DNA of 64,000 bases from Trissonchulus latispiculum. Taxonomy: Eukaryota; Nematoda; Enoplea; Enoplida; Ironidae. The position numbers were made by a program, and so were the translations under genes. The notes under the pieces were generated by a model, which searched no databases, had not been told where the DNA came from, and saw only the letters and a list, made by a program, of their open reading frames with translations. The first letter of the stretch is position 1, and each line of letters starts with the position of its first letter. The stretch lies in contig JASAND010000918.1 of assembly GCA_030248195.1 (NCBI GenBank), forward strand, positions 1-64,000, written 5' to 3'. Shown here one piece after another: positions 29,064-39,354 of this stretch.

Positions 29064-30662
29064 CTATACAGATGATGCATTTCCGAACTCTAAGGCAGCT
29101 AAGAGATCATTTTTCTTGCGGACAAAAAGCCGTCCTTTGGACCAGGGATTTTGCAGGTCCAGTAGATGAAAGTCTTCTCTCAGACATCGTTCCCTTGATC
29201 CGATTACGACTACCAGACAGAATTCAGCAAACTGAGATTCAGGATAGAGGGGACCCACAGTTAAGCGCTTTAGTTCAGCTGCCCTATTCAGCTGGTGAAC
29301 TACCAGGTTTATTACTTCTCTGGCTGTCGTCCGCTGGGTGACCTGTAGTCGGACAGAAGTTCCTTTCGCTAGTTTTGTATCATAGGCAGCATAGATACGA
29401 AGGACTCCGGAAACGGCAGGATCCCGTGAATGGGCATCTCTCGGGGCAGGAACGAAGTCGGATGGAGTCAGATCGCGGGCCGTGGTCCAGCTGGCGGGTG
29501 GAATGGGTGGAGGACTTTGAACTGAAGGACGCTGCGGATTCAGCGTTGGATAAAGCTTATCCACCATGGAAAAGTCGGTGTCAGACTCCCTTCTGTTGGA
29601 CGGCATATCCAGTGATAGGTGTCGTTTCTGGTGGGACCTCATGAGATCACTGTCAGAAGTCCCACCAAGAGTGGAAGGAAGGGGTGGGCGATGGGATACC
29701 GGGTGGATAGGGAGTGATCTGTTGGATCTGGTTTCGTACTCTGATTCGCTGGTATTGACATAGTCATGGTGTGATTGGGCTGAGCTGTGATTCTGGTGGG
29801 ATTCGACGGGATCTGCACTTCCGACGCGTCGACGAGAGTTGGGACTAGCACTGACTGTTCGAATCACATATTGCGGACTAGTGTAGCTGTTGGCGTTGTT
29901 TACGAAATGGGGCTGGGATACGGTGGTGGGACAAAGATCTTTGGATATAATCTGTTTTGTCCCAGCTGGTGGAATTGCGGAAGTATTTACATAATCACCA
30001 ATTTTATGAGGTTGTTGAGATCTATGACGAAAGCTGAGATTAGCACCTGCAGTGGAGACGATGGAAACAGGATGCGATAATTGGACAGTTCGTTGGGACA
30101 GGCTGACAGGCTCCGTGTGACTGTTTCTAAGCCAACAGTATGTGGGATTTTCCTTTGAGCGAACTTTGGCTTGTTGTACTTCACTGGCCGCTCTATTGGC
30201 GCTGGTAGACGGTGAATCCACACAAATAGAAGGGACGGGCTGTGCCGCACCCGAAACGATTACGGAGGTAGGACAGATGGGATCGGAGTTAGTCGGTCCG
30301 ACCGATTGATCTGAATGATATCCAACGTCCGAGCTATCCTCCGTTTCTGCTGGACCAGCCGGACCGCCAGCTGCTTGTGCATTTGGTTGAATTCGCAAGA
30401 CGGTCGGTTCAGAGCCACTACTCCCGGACGGACCTGCTTTGCTTATCGCTTCTGTTGTAGCGGGCCCAGGTCCCATCATGTTGTCTAATTGACGCAGCAG
30501 CTGAACGGAAATTCCGCAATCCTGTTGCTGCCTATCTCTCGCAATTGTTACGACTTCCGACAGCCAGCGAACAGATCGCCAGATATCGTCCAGCGTTTGT
30601 TGATATCCGCCCAATCGGTCGACAAATCCTCTGGCGGTATCCGTGGCTACTTGCTCCAGTGT
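29064..30662 (-). CDS. Terminal exon of a Ras-association (RA) domain protein
   Basis: A minus-strand frame of about 532 codons ends in a stop at 29064. There is no ATG at its start; instead TTGTTACAG at the 5' edge is a good acceptor, so this is the last exon of a longer gene. The N-terminal 60 residues look helical. Residues about 70-420 are low-complexity Ser/Pro/His-rich and probably disordered. The last 110 residues (from VLRIYAAYDTKLAKG) have the ubiquitin-like pattern of RA domains: a basic first strand, TTAREVINLVVHQL as the main helix, FCLVVVIGSRERCLRED, and a final hydrophobic strand. RA domains bind Ras or Rap GTPases. The exact family is not clear to me. Confidence 0.75.
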   Translation of the reverse strand, partial: TLEQVATDTARGFVDRLGGYQQTLDDIWRSVRWLSEVVTIARDRQQQDCGISVQLLRQLDNMMGPGPATTEAISKAGPSGSSGSEPTVLRIQPNAQAAGGPAGPAETEDSSDVGYHSDQSVGPTNSDPICPTSVIVSGAAQPVPSICVDSPSTSANRAASEVQQAKVRSKENPTYCWLRNSHTEPVSLSQRTVQLSHPVSIVSTAGANLSFRHRSQQPHKIGDYVNTSAIPPAGTKQIISKDLCPTTVSQPHFVNNANSYTSPQYVIRTVSASPNSRRRVGSADPVESHQNHSSAQSHHDYVNTSESEYETRSNRSLPIHPVSHRPPLPSTLGGTSDSDLMRSHQKRHLSLDMPSNRRESDTDFSMVDKLYPTLNPQRPSVQSPPPIPPASWTTARDLTPSDFVPAPRDAHSRDPAVSGVLRIYAAYDTKLAKGTSVRLQVTQRTTAREVINLVVHQLNRAAELKRLTVGPLYPESQFAEFCLVVVIGSRERCLREDFHLLDLQNPWSKGRLFVRKKNDLLAALEFGNASSV

Positions 30663-31099
30663 CTGTAACAATAGAAGATATTAGACTTGTATAACATGGG
30701 TTCGAGTCCGAAGTATTGTGCTAAAGCATACCTCCTCCTCCGCTGAAGTAACTTTAAACCGGTAATTTTAGGATGTTATGGTTGTAGGCATTCAAACGCC
30801 AATTTTAGTATACTTCGAATGTTCGAATTTACAGGCGGCTGACTGAAGGTAATCGGTTTATAAAGTTACAAAAAATAGTCAGAAGTTAGGTTTAGCTTAC
30901 CTTTCATTTGAACCATAGTTTTTCAAAAAATGTGCGATGATTTGACAACTACACATCTGACAACGATTAAAAATATTCAGGAATTTTTTCCGTTAAGGGA
31001 TGGTCTACATCCACCACCCCATTCTCCCCACATTATCTTGCGATTGGATTGCCATGACTTCGCTGCTACCCGGCCTTAATAGAGATTGCCGAGAGAAGT
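30663..31099. other. Probable intron upstream of the RA exon
   Basis: AT-rich, no ORF of interest. Confidence 0.4.
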
Positions 31100-31104
31100 G
31101 CCCA

Positions 31105-31425
31105 GTAGAGTTGTTGGCCGGCCGAGGAAAACCCGGCCGGCCGGCCCACTATGCCGACAATTCGGCCGGCCGGCCGGCCGGGTCAGAAGCAGCCGGCAGG
31201 CCGGGCGGTCTTCAGAAAAAGGATACTACTTGATTTTATCTGTTATACATAACCCAGGAGTAACTGTATGCATCAATTAATGCTAAATATTTTGCAAAAT
31301 GCACGAAAAATAGGGCAAAACTGGTACCGGCCGGCCTTTTTTGACCGGCCGGTCGGCCGGTTTGCATCACCCGGCCGGCCGGTTTGCATCACCCGGCCGA
31401 GTCAAAAAACCGGCCGGGCAACAAC
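31105..31425. repeat. GGCCGGCC repeat cluster
   Basis: Two blocks of GGCCGGCC-type units (about 31115-31210 and 31325-31420) separated by AT-rich DNA, including a direct duplicate of CCGGCCGGTTTGCATCACC. Same motif and plan as at 16.4-16.7 kb, suggesting a mobile foldback family. Confidence 0.75.
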
Positions 31426-31429
31426 ACTA

Positions 31430-32288
31430 GTGCTCAGGTCCTGACTTGACATGAACCTTAGTCAAAGCTTTTTTCGGGGGTGTGTAGGAGCGGGGGTATA
31501 AGCCGGCCGCTTTGAGTTTTTAGTTGTTGCTAAAATTTGGGGAAAATCAAAGTTTTTTAGAGTTCTGGGAGTGCTGGGTTGGGGGTGAAACCACCAACGG
31601 CAAGCACACATATAAAATCCCAACAGAAAGTTACAAGAATCAGTGTTAAATATGTAAATGCCTCTGACCTGACGAAGATTTTGTTGAGCTGTCATGAGAT
31701 ACAGCTCTAGAGTTGATGAAAGTTGGGAGTACAGAAAGATGAATTCCGGACGATAAGTACACAAGTGAACTGAAACATAAATAAATACACAACATTCAAT
31801 TAACAAAAATTAACTTATAATGTATAGTGTACTTACAAACTGGCATTGTGCATCTCTAAATAAACAACAGTTCTAAAGTCATCAGGTCATTTGCAATCAA
31901 CATTTGACAGGATCCACCCGCAACATTTTCGTATTCACTACATATTTTCTGTTATGACAGTAACACGGGGGGGGAAGTCCAAGAATTTTGTGTGGTGGTG
32001 GGGGGGTAATCTGGAAAAGACCCGAAACATCTCCAGCTAATTTTTTTACGAAGATTTCTTATTTTTCAAAAATCTATCAAAACATAAACAAAAACTTTTC
32101 CTAAAAATTGATAATTTTTTGAAATTCTTTAAAAATTGTGAATCTATGGGTATTACTGTTACCGTTAGTTTATGCCTATGGTACGAGCCCCTCGAAATTT
32201 TGATTCAAGGTGCAAGCCCCCTCTCAGAATTATCTTGGGACAAGCCCCCAGGATCCGACCCTATGTTAATGTATGAATGCAGAAATAG
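31430..32288. other. Intron/intergenic, nothing recognised
   Basis: No defensible gene. Short G-runs near 31970 and 32000. Confidence 0.4.
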
Positions 32289-32482
32289 TTAATTAAGCAG
32301 TTCATCGAAAAGTTGTAGACCCACCCATTTCAAAAACATGAACCGGAAGACTGAGACATCCTTCGTGATCTCCGGTGAGTGAAAGCGGCTGGCCGGGAAC
32401 AGCGCAGACTTGAGACTGAGGTGGAAGAAGTAGAAGGAAGGAAACATCGGGATGTACTTCCACAACCTGTAGTCGATATATC
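32289..32482 (-). CDS. Possible minus-strand exon, reading frame ambiguous
   Basis: A good acceptor (TTTCCTGTTTTAG) precedes the block. One frame gives 63 residues rich in aromatics (YIDYRLWKYIPMFPSFYFFH) to a TAA at 32289. A second frame gives a hydrophobic, Pro-containing peptide (LQVVEVHPDVSFLLLLPP) to a TGA at 32302. Either could be an exon, perhaps upstream of the RA exon on the same strand. I cannot choose between them. Confidence 0.35.
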
Positions 32483-33169
32483 CTAAAACAGGAAATCAGT
32501 ATGAACAGTAAGCAACAACATGTACAGCATGTGCAGTAAGAATGTAAAGGAAAAATTAACAATGTGTCTGCAGGAGTGGCTAGTGTCGGAGTAGTGGAAT
32601 GATTTCCACTGCAATATTTGTTCTTTCATAGCTGAATTTTTGGAAGCTATTGTTCTTGTTTCTTTTGATGGCGATGCATCCTCTCGCGGTGCCGTTTAAA
32701 TTTACTTGGCAATTTAAAATAAGTTGGCCCCAAAAGGGGCAGTATTCCTTTGATGACCTGTTATTTATTCAATTACAAAAAATGTCTTCGTTGGAAGCAT
32801 ATTTTAGGTTAGAAGCTTCAAGCTTACGTTACTATTCCACTTGACTTCCCTTTACTTCTATTGATATCCAACCACTATTCTTTCTCGCTGATCTCCATAA
32901 AGATCAGAAAGAGAAGTCCTATGCTTGCCATGGCCTTGCGTGGTCTATCCACGCTTTAATTCTCTTCACGTTATGTTTCTCTTGTTTATTATTGTTATGT
33001 ATTTTTAAACTTTTTGTTCTGTGTCTCCACTTTTATTTAGCATGTTTTTCCCCATATATAGCCTATATGTCCTCACCATGCTTCCTTTCTCTCCTGTTGC
33101 CCACAACAATGATTACTGACTACAATATGGACCTGAACGTATGATCCTGTTGCTTTCTTATATTTCATT
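32483..33169. other. 5' flank of the Penelope-like element
   Basis: Non-coding. A short hairpin (CTGATCTCCATAAAGATCAG) lies near 32889-32908. Expected to contain the upstream pseudo-LTR, but no repeat of the downstream flank was visible to me. Confidence 0.4.
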
Positions 33170-36046
33170 ATGACTAGTCCTTATATGAAGAATGCCTCCA
33201 TGGGCTCGGTATCGCGGGAGGAGAATATAAGCCCAACCGGTGATATTATGGATTCGACCTCGGACCGCTCTCATAACCGGGCATCAAGGAGAGATAGTCC
33301 TCATCTGCTCAACAGTCCTAGCCAGTCTATACCTCCTCCCCATTCTGATATAGACCCAATATCAAGCAACATTAGTATATGTAACAAAAGTAGATGTAGA
33401 ACTTGTAAACTATATATTACAGATAAGAATTTTACAGGATATTATAGCAATAAACTATATAATGTAGCTAATCAAACTAGTTATAGCATTGACTGTAATT
33501 CATGTAATGTAGTCTATCTTATTACATGTAATGATTGTGGATTACAATATGTTGGTGAAACTGGTAGGAAGTTGAAACGTAGACTGTCTGAACATCTTTA
33601 TAATGTAAATAATCCTGATAAGTCTAACTGTAAGCGTCTGTCTGCCCATTTTAATATAGGTAATTGCAAAACTTTTAATATTAGAATTATATCAAAGTTA
33701 ACAGATTCCGATAATTTAAATGAATGTAATTATAACAGAAGAATGTGTGAAGCATACTGGATACGTAAACTTAAAACTAAATACCCGTATGGCTTAAATG
33801 ACATGTTAAAAGGAGAGGATGTTAATAAAAGTATATTTGAGAATCTCTTAGTTAGAGATAATACTACTACTATAAATAAAAAATTTAATAAAACTAATCG
33901 CTTAAATAAAAATGCAAATATGGTCAATAGTAAGGATGTGGACTTATTATATATGGATGATGCAACTAATAAATTTATTTATGATTTTATAAATAAAGCT
34001 AGCAAAAAACAGGTAAAATATATCATTAATCGTAATGAATGTAATATCAACCACCCTAAATATGAAATTATTCAGGATATGTGCGAAGGTAAATTAAATT
34101 TATTAAAGAAACATTTAGCTAAACACACTAAAACTAAAAAGGAATGCTTAATTGTTAAGTACAACAAAGTCTTTGACCGTATTAATCTAAATAAAATATT
34201 TAAAGATAATTATAGCAAATGGCCTTTTGAATTGAGTAAATGTAATGCTTTCAATCCCCAAATATTTTATAAATATGATAGTCCTGTAGGCAGTGCAATA
34301 TATAATTACAAACAAACTATAGAGGAACTCGATGTGGATAAATATGTAAATGATTTTATTAATAATAAACTCATTTGTAACTGCAGTAATAGCTCTTATA
34401 AAGACATTCACCACAACCATGTATTAACTGGCGACCTAAATATTATAGAGAATAAATCCGTATCTCAGATACTTACATATGGTCCTAAATACAGGTTCAC
34501 TAAATCATACTGTAATGAAGATATTTATAGTAGTATAGTTCAGGCATTCAATGCGTATATTAAAAAATTAAATAAAAAATATCAATGGGATTTAGATAAA
34601 CTTAATCATTGGTCGGATATTATCCTAAACGAGATAAAACTTAAACTTGTGGGACTTAATTATAATAGTAACGTAACCAGCTCTACATTTATCCAGGACT
34701 TTATTTGTAGCATCAAGTCATTGCATCGTCAGTATGTGTTTTGTCCTGTGGATAAAGCTAATCAAAATATTGCTGTTGTTTGTAAAAATTATTATATCCA
34801 GGTCGTACTCAAGGAATTAGGCATTCTCGATATAAATAACTCTAACACGTATTGTCAGGTTAACTCTCCCCAATCCGATATCATAAACTCAATTCTCAAA
34901 TACTATAGTTGTAATAATGTTAATAGTAATGGATTTAAACAGCTCCCACACATTTATGTTATACCTAAGTTCCATAAAACTCCTACCAAATTTCGTACTA
35001 TTATTGCTAGCAGAAATGCTGTTACTAAACCTTTATCTGTTTTGATTGATAAAGCTTTAACATTGGTTAAACAAAGTAGGAAAAGATATGGTAAACTAAT
35101 AAAAAGTATTTACAATTGTAATCCGTATTGGATTATAGATAATAATGAACCTATCTTAAATTCTATTAAGAAAATCAACATGTCTAACTCAGCTAATACT
35201 ATAAATACTTATGACTTTACTACACTTTATACTAATCTTAGACATGACACTATTATAAATGCGTTAGATAAATTGTTATATAATACTATGCGTAATCCTA
35301 TGCACTTAACATATTTAGGAATGCGTTGGGGCTATGGCCGTAATCCAGCTAATACAATAACCTACCCTACACTTATAAATCACATAAAATTCCTTCTAGA
35401 TAATCTATATTTTACATGTGGTAATCTTATTTTTAAACAGACAATAGGAATACCTATGGGAAGTAACTCTGCTCCCAACATAGCTAACTTAGTTTTACAT
35501 CAAATGGAATATAGTTATATATGCAATAACCGTAATAACGATAATAATAAATGTCTTGAAGTGGTAGGTAGATATATTGATGACATGACACTTATTAATG
35601 ATAACAATTATTTTGATATAATAAAACATGATATGTACTCTCCGGAACTTGAATTAAATAAAGTTAATACCTCTAACCAGCAAGCAGACGTATTAGACCT
35701 AAGTATTTGCATCTCTGGTAATAAATTTATAACTAAACTATATGATAAACGTGACGATTTTCCCTTCAATATCAATAGATTTCCTATGAATGGTAGTAAT
35801 ATCAGCAAAAACATTATTTGTAATACTGTCATATGTCAAGTCGCCCGATTTGTCAAAATCTGTGATCTACTGGATGACTTTATTGCTGGTCTTGATAAGC
35901 TTAAGAATATGTTAGTGCTAAGAGGATACTCCAAAAAATTTTGCAAGTACATTCTTAGATGCAGTATTGTTTCTAATACTGATATCAAGGATAAATATGG
36001 CTCCACCCCAGACGTTGTACATAAACTATATAAAAGCATTTCTTGA
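33170..36046 (+). CDS. Penelope-like element protein with N-terminal GIY-YIG nuclease
   Basis: Intact 958-codon frame, very AT-rich. Residues 71-79 carry CNKSRCRTC and 109-123 carry further C-x2-C pairs. The GIY-YIG endonuclease sits at about 105-215: VVYLITC (114-120) and LQYVGET (125-131), then an Arg-rich helix RKLKRRLSEH with E141. Reverse transcriptase occupies about 590-850 with YDFTTLYTNL (D682), IGIPMGSNSAPN (759-770) and YIDD (802-805). In canonical Penelope the nuclease is C-terminal; here it precedes RT and nothing nuclease-like follows it. This is the permuted arrangement known from Naiad/Hydra/Chlamys-type Penelope-like elements. Intactness suggests recent activity. The ATG at 33170 is the first in frame. 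Confidence 0.92.
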   Translation: MTSPYMKNASMGSVSREENISPTGDIMDSTSDRSHNRASRRDSPHLLNSPSQSIPPPHSDIDPISSNISICNKSRCRTCKLYITDKNFTGYYSNKLYNVANQTSYSIDCNSCNVVYLITCNDCGLQYVGETGRKLKRRLSEHLYNVNNPDKSNCKRLSAHFNIGNCKTFNIRIISKLTDSDNLNECNYNRRMCEAYWIRKLKTKYPYGLNDMLKGEDVNKSIFENLLVRDNTTTINKKFNKTNRLNKNANMVNSKDVDLLYMDDATNKFIYDFINKASKKQVKYIINRNECNINHPKYEIIQDMCEGKLNLLKKHLAKHTKTKKECLIVKYNKVFDRINLNKIFKDNYSKWPFELSKCNAFNPQIFYKYDSPVGSAIYNYKQTIEELDVDKYVNDFINNKLICNCSNSSYKDIHHNHVLTGDLNIIENKSVSQILTYGPKYRFTKSYCNEDIYSSIVQAFNAYIKKLNKKYQWDLDKLNHWSDIILNEIKLKLVGLNYNSNVTSSTFIQDFICSIKSLHRQYVFCPVDKANQNIAVVCKNYYIQVVLKELGILDINNSNTYCQVNSPQSDIINSILKYYSCNNVNSNGFKQLPHIYVIPKFHKTPTKFRTIIASRNAVTKPLSVLIDKALTLVKQSRKRYGKLIKSIYNCNPYWIIDNNEPILNSIKKINMSNSANTINTYDFTTLYTNLRHDTIINALDKLLYNTMRNPMHLTYLGMRWGYGRNPANTITYPTLINHIKFLLDNLYFTCGNLIFKQTIGIPMGSNSAPNIANLVLHQMEYSYICNNRNNDNNKCLEVVGRYIDDMTLINDNNYFDIIKHDMYSPELELNKVNTSNQQADVLDLSICISGNKFITKLYDKRDDFPFNINRFPMNGSNISKNIICNTVICQVARFVKICDLLDDFIAGLDKLKNMLVLRGYSKKFCKYILRCSIVSNTDIKDKYGSTPDVVHKLYKSIS

Positions 36047-36149
36047 AATTTAGTATTTTTGTTTTCTTCTTGTTGTTGTATACTGTTATGGTTATTGCTA
36101 TTGTTATTGTTATTATTTATGCTTTTCTTATTGCAGGTAACTCGGGCGT

Positions 36150-36222
36150 ATGCCCACTGTAACTTGGCCTTTGGCCACTGTAACTTGGGCTTTGCCCACT
36201 GTAACTTTCGGGCTTTACTCGC
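36150..36222. repeat. Short tandem repeat CCCACTGTAACTTGGGCTTT
   Basis: Three units of about 21-22 bases, just past the Penelope ORF, differing at few positions. Confidence 0.7.
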
Positions 36223-36414
36223 CCAGCAATTTTTCTATTTTCATGCTTTTTAGGGAATTTCCCTGTAACAGGGCACATCGCCCAATACAATGTCTCTTTA
36301 AATTTACGGTCCATCGTACCTTTTATTCTTAATTCTCCTCTTGCTTATGCTATAAAACTGTCAATTCTTAAATCGTACATATTTAGCAAGAGATAATTCT
36401 ACGAATGTATGATT

Positions 36415-36640
36415 GGTAGGATTAGACTCATATGACTCTGGTTCCTACATATGTAGGAGCTGGCCCAACCAGTACATATTCCCATTTGATATAATTATAT
36501 CAACCAAAAAGTACTGGATCTCTCTGATGATGAGCATATGGGTCCTAATCCCGCCCTGGTCTATTTTTGTAGACCACATTCAAATTTTCACACTTTCAAT
36601 TGGTCAGGGCCTGAGGGATTAGGGCCGAAAGACTTTGACC
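36415..36640 (+). ncRNA. Structured region after the Penelope ORF; weak hammerhead candidate
   Basis: TCCTACATATGTAGGA is a perfect palindrome near 36450. CCAGTAC and GTACTGG pair around TGATATAATTATATCA. A long stem joins GGTCCTAATCCC-GCCCTGGTC (36541-36561) to GGTCAGGGC-CTGA-GGGATTAGGGCC (36602-36626), with three G-U pairs and one bulge; GGTCTATTTTTGTAGACC is a hairpin inside it. CTGATGA (36514-36520) lies before the stem and GAAA (36627-36630) right after it, the two core boxes that flank stem II of hammerhead ribozymes, which Penelope-like elements often carry. Twenty bases between CTGATGA and the stem, and no clear stem III, weaken the case. Confidence 0.35.
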
Positions 36641-37130
36641 AATTGTTAAGTTTTCATCGTCACTAAAATCCCAGATGTGCATTAGGCACTTAGATTGTAT
36701 ATATCTGTAATGTTTGAGCTGTATCAAAATTCTTTTAGTTCATAAAATGCTTATAAAATTCACTTTTCACTTGAATTACTGTTCAACTTTGAAGTTGTTT
36801 TAAGGATGTTTATTTTTCATTTTTGAAAATTTTTTGAATTGTATGATATTTTACTTAATGGTATTGTTACATCACATCGCATTACATAATATAGCACTTT
36901 CTGTTTTACTTATTTTTCACCAGGAGTATGCACTTGTTTTGGCAAATTAAATTATGTTCAAGTATGTATACTATTGCATCGGGTGTTTCTGGATTCTATG
37001 AGACTCAGCTAAGTTCTTAATTGTTGTATTTTCCCTATGTTTGTTCCCTCACTAAGTATCCCTGTAACTTTGCTAACTTCGTTCTATAATTATTTATCGG
37101 GCCGGGCCGGCCCGAGCCCGAACCGAGCCC
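36640..37130. other. Intergenic, nothing recognised
   Basis: AT-rich, no ORF or clear repeat. Confidence 0.4.
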
Positions 37131-37660
37131 GAGGCCCGATTCACGGCCCGAGCACAACCCTAGTTTCATTTACGAAAATCTATAATTTTTATTTTTTCCG
37201 CCGAATTTTTCGCGCTATCAAATTTCGTTTCTACGATCGAATAGAGCTGGTCCAACTGCTTTTTTTTGCTCTTACAAGCTTTTCACAAAAATGCACCCAA
37301 TTTCCTGAATTCCGGGTTTTCAAAATTCCCGGACTTAAAACATTTTCCAGTACCGACAAGATGGGTATAATGGTGGGTATAATATTATATAATAATATAA
37401 TATAGATGGGCTAACGAGCTGAACAACTTTTATAATAGAACGAACTCATGAAAATGCACTCAATTCCCGGAATTCGCGAAAACTGGATTTCCGGATTCTA
37501 AAAACTTTCGCCAATACCTCACAATATGGGTATCATTCAAAAGCTCTTGATGAGGACGAGCTGAACAACTTGTGTAATAGAACCAATATATATCTGCAAA
37601 TGCTCATTCATTAAGACCTTTCAAATAATACCCAGTGGGGTATTGTTAGGGTTGTTCCGA
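37095..37660. repeat. Left arm of a dispersed inverted repeat
   Basis: Motifs such as GCACTCAATTCCCGGAATTC, GAGCTGGTCCAACTGC and GACAAGATGGGTAT recur in inverted order at 41.83-42.19 kb. Noncoding. Possibly the ends of one composite element of about 5 kb. Confidence 0.65.
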
Positions 37661-37667
37661 TAAGAAA

Positions 37668-39350
37668 TTGACCGGGCCGGGCCCGGGCCCGGGCCTAAAT
37701 TTTCAGTCGGGCCGGGCCTGGTCCGACCCAGGCCCGGCCCGGAGCCCAATCAAAGCCCGGAGCCCGCTACCCGGCCCGGCCGCGCATTTAGAAAGTGTTC
37801 ACCGTGGGCGCGCATTAGAAAGTGTACTGCGTGTACGTGCACTGAGTTAGAAAATGAGCAGCGTGGGCGCGCACTGAAATACATATGCGCAGATGATGTA
37901 TATAAGTGCATTTGACACGGCGAACAATTCCCATAATGTTCCATCAATTCGGCCCATCACAAATATTACTAAAAGTCTACAAATAGAAGACATATTTCTG
38001 AACAAAATTTCTACGAATATTCGAATCGTTGCTAACTTATTCATGAATAGTTCACGAATAATTAGATAAACGAATATTTGAATTATTTGTTCGTTTTTAG
38101 GACTGCTTAATATTCTGAAGGAAATAGATAGGTATTTGTTGCTAGATTCCGAATTGTGGCAGCTTCCGAATTCCGAACAGCTGTGGCTACAACTGAATTA
38201 ACGATTTAACAAAATTAAGGGGGGGGGTCCATTTTTGGGTCATTTTTTCGACTTTCTCCGATCTCGCTGATTTTCACATATTTAGTGCTAGTTTAATGTA
38301 TAATTTGTCCAGATTCATTAACGTTTGTCGGGAGATTTTTTGGCTCACGCAAAAAATGACAACTTTTTAAAATTCTATGTTTAACACACGAAATCTCAAC
38401 TTTGAGGTGAAATTACTCGACAACCGTATGATTTACGACTTTAATTTTAAAAACTCGTTAAAATATACCATTTGGATAATAAAATATGTGAAAATCAGCG
38501 AGATCAGAGAAAGTCGAAAAAATGACCCAAAAATGGACCCCCCTTAAGTAATGTAGCAACTCGTCATATTTTCTTTTTTAGATTTTTATTTTAGATGTTT
38601 TTAAGTCATCTTTAATTCGGAATCTAGCAACAAATACATATTTCCTTCAGAATATTAAAGGCAGTCCTAAAAACGAACAAATAATTCGAATATTAGTTTA
38701 TCTAATTATTCGTGAACTATTCATGAATAAGTTAGCAACGATTCGAATATTCGTAGAAATTTTGTTCAGAAATATTTCTTCTATTTGTATACTTTTAGTA
38801 ACATTTGTGATGGGCCGAATTGATGGAACATTATGGGAATTTTTCACCGTGTCAAATGCACTTATATAGTTACATCATCTGCGCATATGTATTTCAGTGC
38901 GCGCCCACGCTGTACATTTTCCAATGCGCGCCCACGGTGTACATTTTCTAACTCAGAGCACGTACACACAGTACACTTTCCAATGCGCGCACAAGGTGTA
39001 CACTTTCTAAATACGCGGCCCGGCCCAAGGCCCGGGCCGCTCCTTGGCCCGGCTTCAAATCCCCGGGCTCTACAGCCCGGGCCCGCTACTAAGCCCGGGC
39101 TGCAGGAAGTCCCAAACTCGCAAACTGAGCCCGGCAGACACGATGAGCCAGGTCGGCCCGGTGGGCCCGGAAGCCCGGCAGGTCCGGTGGGCCCGGCCTC
39201 AAAAACCGGGCCCAGTAGCGGGCCGGGCTTTCAGCCAGAGCCGGGCCGTGACCAACTCAAAATTTTCCGGACCCGGACATAAACAGAGCCGGCCCGGCCC
39301 GGGCCCAGCCCAGGGCCCGGAGCCCGCTACACGACCCGGGGGCAGAGTTG
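37668..39350. mobile_element. GC-capped nested foldback element
   Basis: The outer caps are GGCCCGGGCCCGG-rich (37668-37790 and 39015-39350). Inside, arms of about 400 bases (about 37795-38180 and 38600-39010) are inverted copies (for example ATTCGAATCGTTGCTAACTT and its complement). Inside these, a second pair (38219-38282 and 38485-38548, GGTCCATTTTTGGGTCATT) is also inverted. No coding capacity beyond chance frames in the GC caps. Confidence 0.75.
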
Positions 39351-39354
39351 GCAA

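Larger units (their letters stand above)
32650..36640 (+). mobile_element. Penelope-like retroelement (Naiad-type), approximate limits
   Basis: The ORF at 33170-36046 plus its flanks. The downstream flank contains a short tandem repeat (36150-36222) and strong hairpins (36425-36640). Exact borders and the pseudo-LTR could not be fixed, so the limits are approximate. Confidence 0.6.

Noticed and set aside
32889..32908. CTGATC...GATCAG hairpin as the upstream hammerhead of the Penelope element
   Set aside because: It lacks the CTGANGA and GAAA core arrangement; only a simple hairpin.
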